A program made the position numbers and the translations under genes. Below are positions 43,287-53,144 of a stretch of DNA of 64,000 bases, one piece after another (positions within the stretch are counted from its first letter, which is position 1; each line of letters opens with the position of its first letter). The DNA is from Microcoleus vaginatus_C. GTDB lineage: Bacteria > Cyanobacteriota > Cyanobacteriia > Cyanobacteriales > Microcoleaceae. The DNA lies in assembly GCA_040004035.1 (NCBI GenBank), contig JAMPLN010000014.1; one strand, 5' to 3'. Under the pieces are notes generated by a model, which was given only the letters and a program-made list of their open reading frames with translations, was not told the DNA's origin and searched no databases.

Positions 43287-44486
43287 TTAAGCTTCATCTA
43301 AAGCAGCAACACCAGGCAATTCCTTACCTTCTAGCAGCTCCAAACTAGCACCGCCACCAGTGGAAATGTGGCTCATTTGTTCACCTAAATTCAACTGTTC
43401 CACAGCCGCCACCGAGTCACCACCACCGATAATTGTGGTAGTACCAGTTTTAGTAAGTCCAGCCAAAGAATGAGCGATACCTTCAGTTCCTACAGCAAAC
43501 TTCTCCATCTCAAACACGCCCATAGGCCCGTTCCAGATCACCGTTTTGCAATCGGCCAAAGCATCTTGGAAAGTTTTTACTGAATCCGGCCCGATATCCA
43601 AACCCATCCAACCGTCGGGGATGCTTTCAACAGAGACAGTTTGAGTGTTAGCATCAGCAGCAAACTTGTCAGCAACTACCACATCAGTAGGTAACAGAAA
43701 AGCAACTCCCCGTTCTTTCGCCTTAGCTTCCAAAGACTTAGCCAGATCCAGCTTGTCATCTTCCACCAAAGACTTGCCAACGTTCAAGCCGCGAGCTTTG
43801 TAGAAGGTGAAAACCATGCCACCGCCCAACAGCAGTTTGTCGCACTTTTCGAGCAGTTTTTCGATGACTCCAATCTTGCTGGAAACCTTAGAACCGCCGA
43901 TTATAGCAGCTAAAGGACGCTGAGGATTGTCGATCGCACTGCCGAGATATTGCAGTTCCTTCTCCATCAAAAACCCAGCCACAGAAGGACTCAGATACTT
44001 AGTAACGCCCTCAGTAGAAGCGTGAGCCCGGTGAGCCGTACCAAAAGCATCATTGACATACAAATCGGCCACAGAAGCTAACTTCTTAGCAAATTCCGGG
44101 TCGTTGGCCTCCTCCTCTGGGTAGAAGCGGACATTTTCCAGCAACAGCACATCGCCATCTTGCATCCCGGCGACTGTAGCAGCGACTTCATCACCGATGC
44201 AGTCGTCAGTCTTTTTGACCTCTTTGCCCAACAATTCCGACAGGCGTTTCGCAACCGGCGTCAAGCGCAACTTCTCCGTCACACCCTTGGGACGGCCGAA
44301 GTGGCTGCACAAAATCACCTTAGCGCCCTTGGACGCTAAATCTTGAATTGTCGGCAGAGCCGCCCGGATGCGAGTATCATCGGTGATATTGCCGTTGTCG
44401 AGCGGCACGTTAAAGTCCGCCCGCACCAATACCCGTTTGCCCGATAAGTCCGATGCCGATAAATTTGCTACAGTTTTTTTTGTCAC
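43287..44486 (-). CDS. pgk: phosphoglycerate kinase
   Basis: Cytosolic ATP:3-phosphoglycerate phosphotransferase in glycolysis and the Calvin cycle. 399 residues, standard length, with RADFNVPLDNG, SHFGRPKG, GGSKVSSKIGVIEKL and GGGDSVAAVEQ (nucleotide/phosphate loops). Start is a GTG at 44486 with a perfect AGGAGG at proper spacing, which decides it. Divergent from the uspA-type gene. Confidence 0.98.
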   Translation of the reverse strand: MTKKTVANLSASDLSGKRVLVRADFNVPLDNGNITDDTRIRAALPTIQDLASKGAKVILCSHFGRPKGVTEKLRLTPVAKRLSELLGKEVKKTDDCIGDEVAATVAGMQDGDVLLLENVRFYPEEEANDPEFAKKLASVADLYVNDAFGTAHRAHASTEGVTKYLSPSVAGFLMEKELQYLGSAIDNPQRPLAAIIGGSKVSSKIGVIEKLLEKCDKLLLGGGMVFTFYKARGLNVGKSLVEDDKLDLAKSLEAKAKERGVAFLLPTDVVVADKFAADANTQTVSVESIPDGWMGLDIGPDSVKTFQDALADCKTVIWNGPMGVFEMEKFAVGTEGIAHSLAGLTKTGTTTIIGGGDSVAAVEQLNLGEQMSHISTGGGASLELLEGKELPGVAALDEA

Positions 44487-44669
44487 AGGATTAACCTCCT
44501 AATATGTGTGTTTTTGTCGAATTCCGTTGAAATGGCGGCACTGGTCACTTGCACTTGGGCCTCGGACGCATTCAACCGCGTCCGTACAAAAAACGGAAGA
44601 TGAAACAAACGGCACTGATTGGCTCAACGTAAACATTTTATCGGAGTCCGCGTCCCGGAGATGCGCAGT

Positions 44670-45083
44670 ATGTTCAAGACTGTCTTATTTCCTGTAGATC
44701 AAAGCCGAGAAGCCCGCGAAGCTGCCGAAAAGGTGGTCAATATCGTGAAAACCTACGCCTCTCGCTTAGTTATTCTCTCGGTAGTCGAGCCCCCAGCCGA
44801 GGAGGCCGACGCCCCCGCGCGAGAGGTGATGACTTCCCCCGAAGCAGTCGCCAAACTTCTTTCTGAGGCCCAATCGATGTTTTCCCAGCAGGGAATTGAA
44901 GCTGAAATCATCGAACGGGAAGGCAAACCTGCTTTCACGATTTGCGATGTGGCTGACGAAATTGGGGCCGATTTGATTGTGATGGGCTGTCGGGGGATGG
45001 GTTTAACCGATGATGGGGCGTCTGACAGCGTTACCAATCGGGTGATCAATCTGTCTCCTTGTGCAGTTTTGATTGTGCCTTAG
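44670..45083 (+). CDS. universal stress protein (UspA family)
   Basis: 137 residues of the Usp fold: KTVLFPVDQSREAREAA at the start and the ATP-binding signature GADLIVMGCRGMG...SVTNRVINLSPCAVLIVP. The G-2x-G-9x-G pattern is present, so ATP binding is likely. The open frame starts at 44619, but ATG at 44670 (MFKTVLF) follows GGAG and matches the family. It reads away from pgk, with a 183-bp shared promoter region. Confidence 0.93.
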   Translation: MFKTVLFPVDQSREAREAAEKVVNIVKTYASRLVILSVVEPPAEEADAPAREVMTSPEAVAKLLSEAQSMFSQQGIEAEIIEREGKPAFTICDVADEIGADLIVMGCRGMGLTDDGASDSVTNRVINLSPCAVLIVP

Positions 45084-45084
45084 T

Positions 45085-45258
45085 CAGTTGTCAGTTGACA
45101 GTTGACTGTTGGCAGTTGACTGTTGGCAGTTGACGGTTGTCATTCAAGAACTAACAACTAACAACTAACCAATAACAACAGTCAACAGTCAACTAACCAA
45201 TAACAACTAACCAATAACAATAACAATAGTCAACAGTTAACAGTCAACAGTCAACTAA
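45085..45258. repeat. STRR-like heptamer arrays in opposite orientation
   Basis: Left half is built of CAGTTGAC/TGTTGGC units, right half of their inverse (AACAGTCAAC, AACTAACCAATAAC). The halves can form a long hairpin. The right array runs to within a few bases of the rbgA start codon. Confidence 0.85.
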
Positions 45259-45261
45259 CTA

Positions 45262-46116
45262 ATGAAAATTCAATGGTACCCCGGTCACATTGCCAAAGCT
45301 GAACGGGCATTAAAAGAACAGCTAAAGCGGGTAGATGTGGTGCTCGAAGTCCGAGATGCCCGCATTCCATTGGCTACTTTTCACCCCCAAATGCCGAGCT
45401 GGGTGGGCGGCAAGGCGCGAGTCTTGGTCATCAACCGCATGGATATGATTACGCCTCGATCGCGCGAGGCGTGGGAAACATGGTTTGAGGCCCAGGGGGA
45501 AACTGCGTATTTTACTAATGCCGAGCACGGTCAAGGAGTAGACGCTGTGGCTGATGCCGTGCAGAATGCTGGGGTGCAGCTAAATAAAAGAAGGTTCGAT
45601 CGAGGTATGCTGCCCCGTCCAGTCCGTGCAGTGGTGATGGGCTTTCCCAATGTGGGAAAATCTGCTCTAATTAATCGGCTGTTAGGGCGGAGAGTGGTGG
45701 ACAGTGCCCGCAGAGCTGGAGTAACTAAATCGCTCCGATGGATTCGCATTTCTGATGAAATTGAATTATTAGACGCGCCTGGAGTGATCCCAACCCGAAT
45801 TAACAATCAAGAAAATGCCATAAAATTAGCTATTTGCGAAGATATTGGCGAAGCAGCTTACGACAATCAGGTAGTAGCAGCAGCGATGGTAGATTTGCTC
45901 CGAGGGCTGCAAGCGGCTGATGACACGTTGATATCACTATCGGGTTTCAAATCCAGGTATAAATTAGATCCAGCCTCTAGTAATGGTGAAGATTATTTGC
46001 ACGAGGTCGCAAAAGACAAGTATAAAGGAGATGTCGAACGAACGGCGCGGCAGATGTTAAACGATTTTAGAACTGGTGTTTTGGGTCAACTTTCTTTGGA
46101 GTTGCCGCCGACTTGA
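45262..46116 (+). CDS. rbgA: ribosome biogenesis GTPase RbgA/YlqF
   Basis: Circularly permuted GTPase for late 50S subunit assembly. 284 residues: starts MKIQWYPGHIAKAER (family signature), then the permuted order VLVINRMDM (G4), GFPNVGKSALINRL (G1), GVTKS (G2) and LLDAPGVIP (G3). A C-terminal helical region follows. All expected motifs are intact. An STRR array abuts the start. Confidence 0.95.
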   Translation: MKIQWYPGHIAKAERALKEQLKRVDVVLEVRDARIPLATFHPQMPSWVGGKARVLVINRMDMITPRSREAWETWFEAQGETAYFTNAEHGQGVDAVADAVQNAGVQLNKRRFDRGMLPRPVRAVVMGFPNVGKSALINRLLGRRVVDSARRAGVTKSLRWIRISDEIELLDAPGVIPTRINNQENAIKLAICEDIGEAAYDNQVVAAAMVDLLRGLQAADDTLISLSGFKSRYKLDPASSNGEDYLHEVAKDKYKGDVERTARQMLNDFRTGVLGQLSLELPPT

Positions 46117-46135
46117 TCAGACTCGTAACCTACAA

Positions 46136-46951
46136 CTAATCAGAAATGGTATTCAATAGAGAGTTGCTGACGCTGAGAATGTGAACTTCGTCTCCTATGT
46201 GTAATATTTTTTCGGCTGCTTGAGGTGCGAGTCGCGTGTTAACTATCAGCCGACTAAAGTGATTTAAATGCCCTTTTTTTACCAAGTCAGGCATGATTTC
46301 CTTCTGCTTGGCTGTTAGTATATTTTTAAAATTGGGTTCGCCTGCTTTCGCCCCATACTTTCGCGTAGATAGGATACAGGGCTGACCGGGATGAATAGCT
46401 TCAAATATTACTGTTCCTATTTTAAACCTCACAATTTCATCGGATTGTGAGAAAAGTTGGTCTTCCCAAAAAGCCGGGACATCTCCTATTTCAATATTAG
46501 CTCGCAAGCGATGGCGCATCTCGTTAACGCAAACTCTCGGAAACCAAGATGCAACTTCGGCAATTGTTTCGGTACTGATAATGCTTGGCCCTGGTGCAGC
46601 GGTATTGTGGGGAAAACCTGTCAGCAAGTTTTCAATTAACTTGACGGGGAAACCGAAGTAGTTGCTCAACCAAGATTCTATTCCCGGGCGTTCTCTATCT
46701 ACATGAAAAAATATTTCTTGTTCGGTGCCTTGAATTTTCAGACCGGCAATTCTCTTTTTGATATCAAAGGATAAGCGTAGAAAACGGACTCCGCTGTTGT
46801 GCTTAGTGTTAACCAATTCTCCTGCTGCATCGCAGATTGCAAAAGAGCGATCGCCTTCTAGAGCTCCGCTGGCTAGAATAGTTGCTTGACTGACTGCTAT
46901 GCCGTCAAGGGACTTGACCGGATAGATATGAATGCTGGCGACGTAGGACAT
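46136..46951 (-). CDS. MOSC domain protein
   Basis: 271 residues with a MOSC N-terminal beta-barrel domain (IHIYPVKSLDGIAV) and a MOSC domain (NEMRHRLRANIEI, GTVIFEAIHPGQPCILSTRKYG with the conserved Cys). Family members carry molybdenum cofactor or act on N-hydroxylated substrates (YcbX/mARC group). No 2Fe-2S ferredoxin domain is attached. It converges on rbgA with 19 bases between stops. Confidence 0.88.
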   Translation of the reverse strand: MSYVASIHIYPVKSLDGIAVSQATILASGALEGDRSFAICDAAGELVNTKHNSGVRFLRLSFDIKKRIAGLKIQGTEQEIFFHVDRERPGIESWLSNYFGFPVKLIENLLTGFPHNTAAPGPSIISTETIAEVASWFPRVCVNEMRHRLRANIEIGDVPAFWEDQLFSQSDEIVRFKIGTVIFEAIHPGQPCILSTRKYGAKAGEPNFKNILTAKQKEIMPDLVKKGHLNHFSRLIVNTRLAPQAAEKILHIGDEVHILSVSNSLLNTISD

Positions 46952-47193
46952 TTCGAGCCATTGATAAATAATTGTCGTTTTAGATACATTCTAGCATCCC
47001 CTGCCTGCAGAAGGATGACCGCAGTTGGCTTTACTAAATAAAATATGAATGAAATAAAAATGGGTCGCTTTTTTGAAGTTTACATTGTGCCGGAGTACCT
47101 TGTAAAGAAAAATCAAAGAAGTCTGACTTAGCTTGTGGTATATATTATGCTATAAAATAGAAAAACTTCAACAATGGAACCGAGTTATAAGCA

Positions 47194-47904
47194 ATGACTG
47201 AAAGCGGAAAAAAAGGCATGATTTCGAGACGTAATTTAATGTTGAAGGCTGGTGCAGGGATGCTGGCGGCAAGCTTTGCACCTGCGTTTTTACAAGCCGA
47301 AGCAGCAAAGGCGGAGGCAATCTCTGAGCTTACTCCTAGCAGTGCTCTTAAGAAATTAATGGAGGGGAATCAACGCTACATGGAGCAAAAACGGACATTT
47401 CCCGACCAAGCTCGATCGCGAATTGTAGAAGTAGCAAAGGGTCAACATCCGTTTGCAACCATCCTGGCTTGTTCTGATTCGCGCGTTGCTCCCGAAATTA
47501 TTTTCGACCAAGGATTGGGGGATTTATTTGATATCCGAATAGCTGGCAATTTTCTCGACGATGTGGTTCTCGGAAATATAGAATATGCGACCTTAGAATT
47601 AGGCGTACCACTATTAGTAATTCTGGGTCACGAACGCTGCGGTGCTGTCAAAGCAGCTTTAGATGGCAAAGCTGTGCCGGGTCACATTAGCACTTTGGTG
47701 GCGGCGATTAAACCGGCAGTTGATTCGACCAAAGGTCAAACAGGCGATGCCTGGGATAACGCAGTCAGAGCTAATGTGAAAATGAATGTAAATAAGTTAC
47801 AATCCTCGTCGCCTATTTTAGCTGAAGCAGTCAAAGCGGGCAAGCTTAAAGTTGTTGGGGGCCGCTACGATTTGGATAGCGGCAAAGTAGAGATAATTGC
47901 TTGA
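47194..47904 (+). CDS. exported beta-carbonic anhydrase
   Basis: 236 residues. The N-terminus has a twin-arginine-like signal: SRRNLMLKAG (Arg12-Arg13), hydrophobic run, then LQAEAAKAEA. The mature domain has all zinc ligands of beta-CA: Cys93-Ser-Asp95-Ser-Arg97 and His146-x-x-Cys149. It interconverts CO2 and bicarbonate outside the cytoplasm. Such exported beta-CAs (EcaB-like) may aid inorganic carbon uptake. Not in an operon. Confidence 0.9.
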   Translation: MTESGKKGMISRRNLMLKAGAGMLAASFAPAFLQAEAAKAEAISELTPSSALKKLMEGNQRYMEQKRTFPDQARSRIVEVAKGQHPFATILACSDSRVAPEIIFDQGLGDLFDIRIAGNFLDDVVLGNIEYATLELGVPLLVILGHERCGAVKAALDGKAVPGHISTLVAAIKPAVDSTKGQTGDAWDNAVRANVKMNVNKLQSSSPILAEAVKAGKLKVVGGRYDLDSGKVEIIA

Positions 47905-48030
47905 TTTTGCTGGTAATTTTCATAATTTGTAGGGTAGTGCCTTTCTTTGCCTACCCCTTGGGGAGCGAGGGGAAACCATCGGGGATTGCCCCTAAGAATT
48001 ATTGGGTAACGATAAAGTAGATATGCAAGT

Positions 48031-49218
48031 TTAAAGTAAACCCATTTCTTGTAGTCCCCGGCGCAGGCGTTCTGCTTCAAAAGGGCGGCGCTGTTCGTGA
48101 AGGGCGATCGCTCTTTTAAATTCTGCTAAACTTTCTGGCATTTTGCCAATTTTCAGCAAGGCTACTGCCAAGTTTTGATGAGCTTCCGCGTGTTCGGGAT
48201 CGATTTTTATCGCTTGTCGGTAATAGGCGATCGCATCTGCTAAATTTCCGGCTGCTTTCAGCGTCAGCCCTAAATTATAGTGACCTACTGCAAAATTGGG
48301 GTCAATTTTTAAAGCTGCTTTGTAAGCTTTTTCAGCAGATTTCAAATCACCTTCATCTTTAAACAAATTGCCCAAATTATTGTAAGCACCCAACTTGAGC
48401 GGCGGGAACACATTGGTATTAATTGCCGCTTGATAGTGTTCTTTTGCTTTGGCAAACTGCTGCTGCTGGCGATAAGCAATTCCCAAATGATAGTTCAGCT
48501 CGTAAACAATAGAATCATCAATGCCCTCGGCAGTCAAGCCTTTGGTTAATAAATTAATTCCCCGCCCAATTTGCCCGCTTTCTACATACAGCGCACCTAA
48601 TTTGCTACAAGCATAAGCATCGTGGGGATAATAAGCTATATAGCGTTCCATTGCTGCTTGAGCTTTTTGGAATTTACTTTTTGCGGCGATCGCATCTTTT
48701 TGATAACCAGAGTGCCAAATCGCCACATCGGGGAGAGAAGCTATTTTCCATTGTGGTTCCCTCTGCAAAATCTCAGCCACGCTGTCGTCTACCATTGCGT
48801 GGTAAGGGCGAGAAAAGCGGATATCGAGGCGATTGCGAAACAAGCGCGACACTAGGGAATAGGGAGATTGAGAGGCACCGATTTCTTGGCGGATGAGATT
48901 GATTAGCAGCAGCCGATCGCTCGCAATTGCCTGCTTAATCTGAGGTAGAATCTCCGGTACCAAAACCTCATCGGCATCTAATACCAAAATCCAGTCGCCC
49001 TGGGCGTGCTTCAGACACTCGTTGCGCGCCGCTGCGAAGTCGTCGCACCATTCAAAGTCATAAACCCTCGCCCCGGATTCTCGGGCAATTTCACGGGTGC
49101 GATCGCCCGATCCCGTATCCACCACCACTATTTCGTCAACAACACCCTTAACGCTGTCCAAAGTCCGCGACAGTGTTGCCTCTTCATTCTTCACAATCAT
49201 GCACAGAGTGAGATCCAT
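48031..49218 (-). CDS. family 2 glycosyltransferase with TPR repeats
   Basis: 395 residues. N-terminal GT-A domain (about 1-160): LTLCMIVKNEEATL start, EIVVVDTGSGDRT, and a DxD-type motif in LVLDADEVLV. Residues about 170-390 form five to six TPR units (for example AVGHYNLGLTLKAAGNLADAIAYYRQAIKIDP). The fusion is typical of SPINDLY/O-GlcNAc-like bacterial enzymes. Substrate not known. The ATG at 49218 is preferred over the TTG at 49227. Confidence 0.9.
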   Translation of the reverse strand: MDLTLCMIVKNEEATLSRTLDSVKGVVDEIVVVDTGSGDRTREIARESGARVYDFEWCDDFAAARNECLKHAQGDWILVLDADEVLVPEILPQIKQAIASDRLLLINLIRQEIGASQSPYSLVSRLFRNRLDIRFSRPYHAMVDDSVAEILQREPQWKIASLPDVAIWHSGYQKDAIAAKSKFQKAQAAMERYIAYYPHDAYACSKLGALYVESGQIGRGINLLTKGLTAEGIDDSIVYELNYHLGIAYRQQQQFAKAKEHYQAAINTNVFPPLKLGAYNNLGNLFKDEGDLKSAEKAYKAALKIDPNFAVGHYNLGLTLKAAGNLADAIAYYRQAIKIDPEHAEAHQNLAVALLKIGKMPESLAEFKRAIALHEQRRPFEAERLRRGLQEMGLL

Positions 49219-49516
49219 CGGGCGCAAACTTTCCTCGTTTCACAAAATTATTGTAATTTTTTTACCAGTAAAACACAAACAGTCCCAGAAAAAATTCTCC
49301 TATTTCCTTGTGGTTTGAGCATAAGTACCTTTGTTCCCTAGAAAAAGCGGGTTAACTCTTTTGAGATATTAAAAAGCCTCAAACTCGGACGATTCATGAG
49401 AAATCCTACCACTTTCGGTTCATCCCTGCGGTAGAGGTAAGAGCGGGATAGGGGTTGTTATTCTTAGAACATAAGACAAGGCACAAGAAAAGTTTAAGTA
49501 TTCAGGAGAAAAAGAA

Positions 49517-49786
49517 ATGGGAATTATTGCTTGGATCGTTTTAGGACTGATTGCCGGTGCGCTAGCCAAAGCCATTTATCCGGGAACTCAAGGCGGTGGC
49601 TTTCTGGCAACAACAGGTTTAGGAATTTTGGGCGCCCTAGTGGGAGGTTATTTAGGTCAAGTCTTACTGGGGACGAGCGGGGGAGCATCCTTCGGAGCAT
49701 TGACTCTACCCAGCATAGCTTTTGCAGTTGTAGGTGCGATCGTTCTACTTTTCATCTGGGGATTGTTAACTCAGCGTGCTGCATAA
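49517..49786 (+). CDS. GlsB/YeaQ/YmgE family small membrane protein
   Basis: 89 residues, three hydrophobic Gly-rich helices with the transglycosylase-associated signature (MGIIAWIVLGLIAGALAKAI, GILGALVGGYLG). Members are stress-induced membrane proteins of unknown mechanism. An AGGAG nine bases upstream supports the ATG. Confidence 0.9.
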   Translation: MGIIAWIVLGLIAGALAKAIYPGTQGGGFLATTGLGILGALVGGYLGQVLLGTSGGASFGALTLPSIAFAVVGAIVLLFIWGLLTQRAA

Positions 49787-49830
49787 CAAATATTGCCAAT
49801 TTCCAGTCGATCGACTTTTAGGGTATTCAT

Positions 49831-49861
49831 AAACCCGGTTTCTTCTAGAAACCGGGTTTTT
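49831..49861 (+). terminator. rho-independent terminator after the GlsB-type gene
   Basis: 12-bp perfect stem AAACCCGGTTTC/GAAACCGGGTTT with loop TTCTA, followed by TT. Same CCGGGTTT core as at 29171. Confidence 0.85.
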
Positions 49862-50015
49862 CAGTTGTTTGTAGGATGCGTCAGCCTACTTTTACCAAAT
49901 CCGGGTTAAAAACCCCTATCAGACTCAGCGCTTGCAACGGTTCAAGAGCAAAACTTTCGTCCGCACAGAGGGGGACTGAAGAATAAAGGGGTAAACATCC
50001 CGGACTTGATATTAA

Positions 50016-51836
50016 TTAATCAATCCGCAAATTGAAAGGCAAGCGAACATAAACCCCCTGCGGGTCATTCATCGACTTGATCACAGCCAATTCATCTTGC
50101 ATTTTCTTAAATTCGGCCGTTAGCGGGTCGAGTTTGGTGGCTGGTTTCAAAACGTGAACGCCGGAAATTTTTTCCAAAATTCGCTCCTCCAAAGTGCGGC
50201 GTTTTGGATATTCTTCCAACTTCCAATCGTCGCCGAGTTTAGCTTGTTTCGCCGCCTCTCTGACAGCATCTTCAAGCCCGCCAATTTCATCGACCAAACC
50301 CAACTGTTTCGCGGCCGTACCTGACCACACTCTGCCTTGAGCAATTTCTTGTACCTTGTTTTTCGGCAGTTTGCGGGAGTTGGCGACTTTAGTAATAAAT
50401 CGATCGTAAATGCGATCGACTATCCTCTGAATATTCGCCAATTCTTGAGGATTTTTTGGACGGGAAACCGTGTTAGTATCCGCAAAGCGGGCGGTTTTCA
50501 CCACGTCCCAAGTCAGGCCGTTGTTAGCAGCCAACTTTTCGGCGTTAAACAGCATTCCAAAAACGCCAATAGAACCGGTAATCGTATTGGGTTCGGCAAA
50601 AATGCGGTTGGAACCCATCGAAATCCAATAGCCGCCGGATGCTGCTAAATTGCCCATTGAAACAATAACTGGTTTCTTTTTCCCCGTCAGCATTACTTCG
50701 CGTGCAATTACTTCGGCCGCCGTCGCACTGCCTCCGGGACTGTTGACGCGCAAAACCACTGCTTTTACGTCGTCATCTTCTCGGATTTTCCGCATTGATT
50801 GAGCGATGCGATCGCCTCCTACTTGAGTCGATCCCCCTTCGCCGTCTACAATCTCTCCCTCTGCGTAAAGTATAGCAATTTGGTTTTTCTTGTCAGCGCG
50901 AGTTGAGTTTTTATTCTCAGCAACTTTGGCGTAGTTTTTCAAGCTAATTTGCTTGAAAGATTTGTTTTCGCGATCGGTTCCTGTAAGTTTTTTGAGTTCG
51001 GTCGATATTTCGTCAAAGTATACAACTTTATCAACTAACTTGTTTTTGAGAGCTTCGTCAGCCATTAAAGTTCCGCCATTATCTGCAATCGCTTGCAGTT
51101 GCGGAACAGTCACTTTGCGGCTCGGAGCGACAGTTTTCAGGTAGTCTCCCCACATATCTCCGAGCAACTTTTGAGTTTGCTGGCGATTTTCGGGACTCAT
51201 TTTTGTGAGCAAAAACGGCTCAACGGCTGACTTGTATTTGCCGACGCGAGTCACTTGCACTCCCACGCCGTATTTTTCAAAAGCACCAGTCAAAAACATT
51301 GCCTGACTGCTAAAACCGTTGATTTCCAAAGCGCCGTAAGGATTGACGGCAATTGTATTAGCAACGGAACCGAGGTAATAATCTCGCTCATTCCAGTCCA
51401 TCTGGTAAGCAAAAATGGGTTTTTTGGCATCTCGGAAACGCTGCAAGGCCGATCGAACTTCTTTGAGATTGGCAAACCCGCTGTTGCTCGAATTTGAGCT
51501 GCCTTCAAGATAAAGGCCAACGATTTTAGGGTCTTTTTTCGCATATTCGATCGTGTCTAAAACAGTCCGCAGCGTCACTGTATCGCCGGAATCTTCCGAA
51601 AGCACTTCTTCAATCGCCGCGCTAGTGCTACGGCTCGGTTTGCTGTCGGTGATATTTAAAGAAAGGTCTAATACCAATACAGACTTATCTTTAACTTGCG
51701 GGCCCGAATCTTTAGACGACGATGCCGCCATAGCAATTAGTAGTACCAGTCCCCCCAATCCGATGCTGCCCAGCAGCAGCAGTCCTAGGAAGGTTCCCAG
51801 TAAACTTGCACAGGTATATTTTAGGAAATCTTTCAT
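50016..51836 (-). CDS. sppA: signal peptide peptidase SppA (protease IV)
   Basis: Membrane serine protease that degrades cleaved signal peptides. 606 residues, the long (67K, duplicated) form. One N-terminal membrane helix (LLLLGSIGLGGLVLLIAMA), then two S49 domains. Active-site Ser in VSMGNLAASGGYW (about 400) and the general-base Lys in TRVGKYKSAVEPF (about 205). In cyanobacteria SppA1 has been tied to phycobilisome/thylakoid turnover under strong light. The start is at the edge of an STRR array, with no ribosome site. Confidence 0.93.
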   Translation of the reverse strand: MKDFLKYTCASLLGTFLGLLLLGSIGLGGLVLLIAMAASSSKDSGPQVKDKSVLVLDLSLNITDSKPSRSTSAAIEEVLSEDSGDTVTLRTVLDTIEYAKKDPKIVGLYLEGSSNSSNSGFANLKEVRSALQRFRDAKKPIFAYQMDWNERDYYLGSVANTIAVNPYGALEINGFSSQAMFLTGAFEKYGVGVQVTRVGKYKSAVEPFLLTKMSPENRQQTQKLLGDMWGDYLKTVAPSRKVTVPQLQAIADNGGTLMADEALKNKLVDKVVYFDEISTELKKLTGTDRENKSFKQISLKNYAKVAENKNSTRADKKNQIAILYAEGEIVDGEGGSTQVGGDRIAQSMRKIREDDDVKAVVLRVNSPGGSATAAEVIAREVMLTGKKKPVIVSMGNLAASGGYWISMGSNRIFAEPNTITGSIGVFGMLFNAEKLAANNGLTWDVVKTARFADTNTVSRPKNPQELANIQRIVDRIYDRFITKVANSRKLPKNKVQEIAQGRVWSGTAAKQLGLVDEIGGLEDAVREAAKQAKLGDDWKLEEYPKRRTLEERILEKISGVHVLKPATKLDPLTAEFKKMQDELAVIKSMNDPQGVYVRLPFNLRID

Positions 51837-51851
51837 TAGATAATTGGTAAT

Positions 51852-51889
51852 TAGTTATTAGTCAATAGTCAATAGTCATTAGTCATTAG
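51852..51889. repeat. STRR-like heptamer array before sppA
   Basis: Units TTAGTCA/ATAGTCA; read with the gene they are TGACTAA/TGACTAT, ending about 15 bases before the ATG at 51836. Confidence 0.75.
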
Positions 51890-52094
51890 TTATAGCAAAT
51901 CCGGTTAGAACGGAATAATACCGAGCGTGGGAGCTGGTCGCTCGCACTGCACTCGAAAAAATATTATTCCGATGCCAGCGCAAACGATATTATGGGTAAT
52001 TCCTGCAACTAGGACTAAACAATTATTTCCTGTCGTAGTTATTAGCTAATGACTTTTGACTGCTGACTAATGACTTTTGACTGCTGACTCTCTT

Positions 52095-53144
52095 TTATCT
52101 TAACCTTTCCAAAACCCCAGAATGTTTTAACTCATCCAAATTACCGCAGCCCGTACAGAACATGACGGTGGCGATTTCTGCAATTAAAGCCTCAGCTAGG
52201 AGGGCTGCGGCTGATTCCGATTCCGCTGCAGCTTGCAGAAACGGCCGCGCCAGTCCCGCAATATCCGCGCCCAGGGCGATCGCCTTCGCTGCATCCAACC
52301 CATTCTGCAATCCTCCAGAGGCAATCAGAGGAACATCCGGCGCTACGGCGCGGGTGCTGACAATGCACTCGGCTGTTGGTATTCCCCAGTCGGCAAAGGT
52401 TGCGCCCAACCTGCGCTGCTTGCCATCTTTAGCTCGCTCTCCTTCTATTTTCGCCCAAGAAGTGCCTCCGGCCCCGGCAATGTCGATCGCACCTACCCCC
52501 GCAGCGAGCAATTTCTTTGCCATCTTTCCTGAAATACCGTTGCCGACTTCTTTAGCAATAACTGGTACTGGTAATTTAGCGCACAATTTGGCAATTTTAT
52601 CTAGCAGTCCTTTAAAGTTAGTATCACCTTCGGTTTGGACGCACTCTTGCAGCGGATTGAGGTGCAAAAATAGTGCGTCTGCTTCTAAAATATCGACAAT
52701 TTTTTGGCACTCTTCCAAACCGTAATTGTAGTTTAATTGAACTGCTCCGATATTGGCAAATAACAGAATATCGGGAGCGCGGCGACGGACTGCAAATGTA
52801 GGAGCTAGTTGAGGATTTTCTACAACGATTCGCTGGGAACCGACTCCCATTGCTAGTTTGTATTCTTGAGCGACATCAGCAAGGCGATAATTGATTGTCT
52901 GGGCTAATTCTGTGCCGCCTGTCATCGAGGAAATTAGCAGGGGAACGGCTAGTTTTTTGCCGATAAATGTGGAGGTTAAATCAATTTCAGTGCGATCGAG
53001 TTCTGGCAAACAGCAGTGTTCAAAACGGTAGCGTTCGAGGCCGCTGGTAGTTTCGCGAAATTGTACGTCTTCTTCGAGGCAGATCCGCAGGTGGTCTGCT
53101 TTGCGGGTTTCGGTTTGCGAGGGGGAGGTTAGCGGCAAGTTCAC
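52095..53144 (-). CDS. fni: type 2 isopentenyl-diphosphate isomerase
   Basis: FMN-dependent enzyme interconverting IPP and DMAPP in isoprenoid synthesis. 349 residues with RKADHLRICLEEDV, GSQRI, LHLNPLQE, AKEVGNGISGKMAKKLLAAGVGAIDIAGAGGTSWAKIE and ASGGLQNGLDAAKAIALGAD, which carries the FMN-phosphate site. Start is a GTG at 53144 (MNLPLTSPSQ). Supplies precursors for carotenoids, chlorophyll phytol and quinones. Confidence 0.95.
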   Translation of the reverse strand: MNLPLTSPSQTETRKADHLRICLEEDVQFRETTSGLERYRFEHCCLPELDRTEIDLTSTFIGKKLAVPLLISSMTGGTELAQTINYRLADVAQEYKLAMGVGSQRIVVENPQLAPTFAVRRRAPDILLFANIGAVQLNYNYGLEECQKIVDILEADALFLHLNPLQECVQTEGDTNFKGLLDKIAKLCAKLPVPVIAKEVGNGISGKMAKKLLAAGVGAIDIAGAGGTSWAKIEGERAKDGKQRRLGATFADWGIPTAECIVSTRAVAPDVPLIASGGLQNGLDAAKAIALGADIAGLARPFLQAAAESESAAALLAEALIAEIATVMFCTGCGNLDELKHSGVLERLR

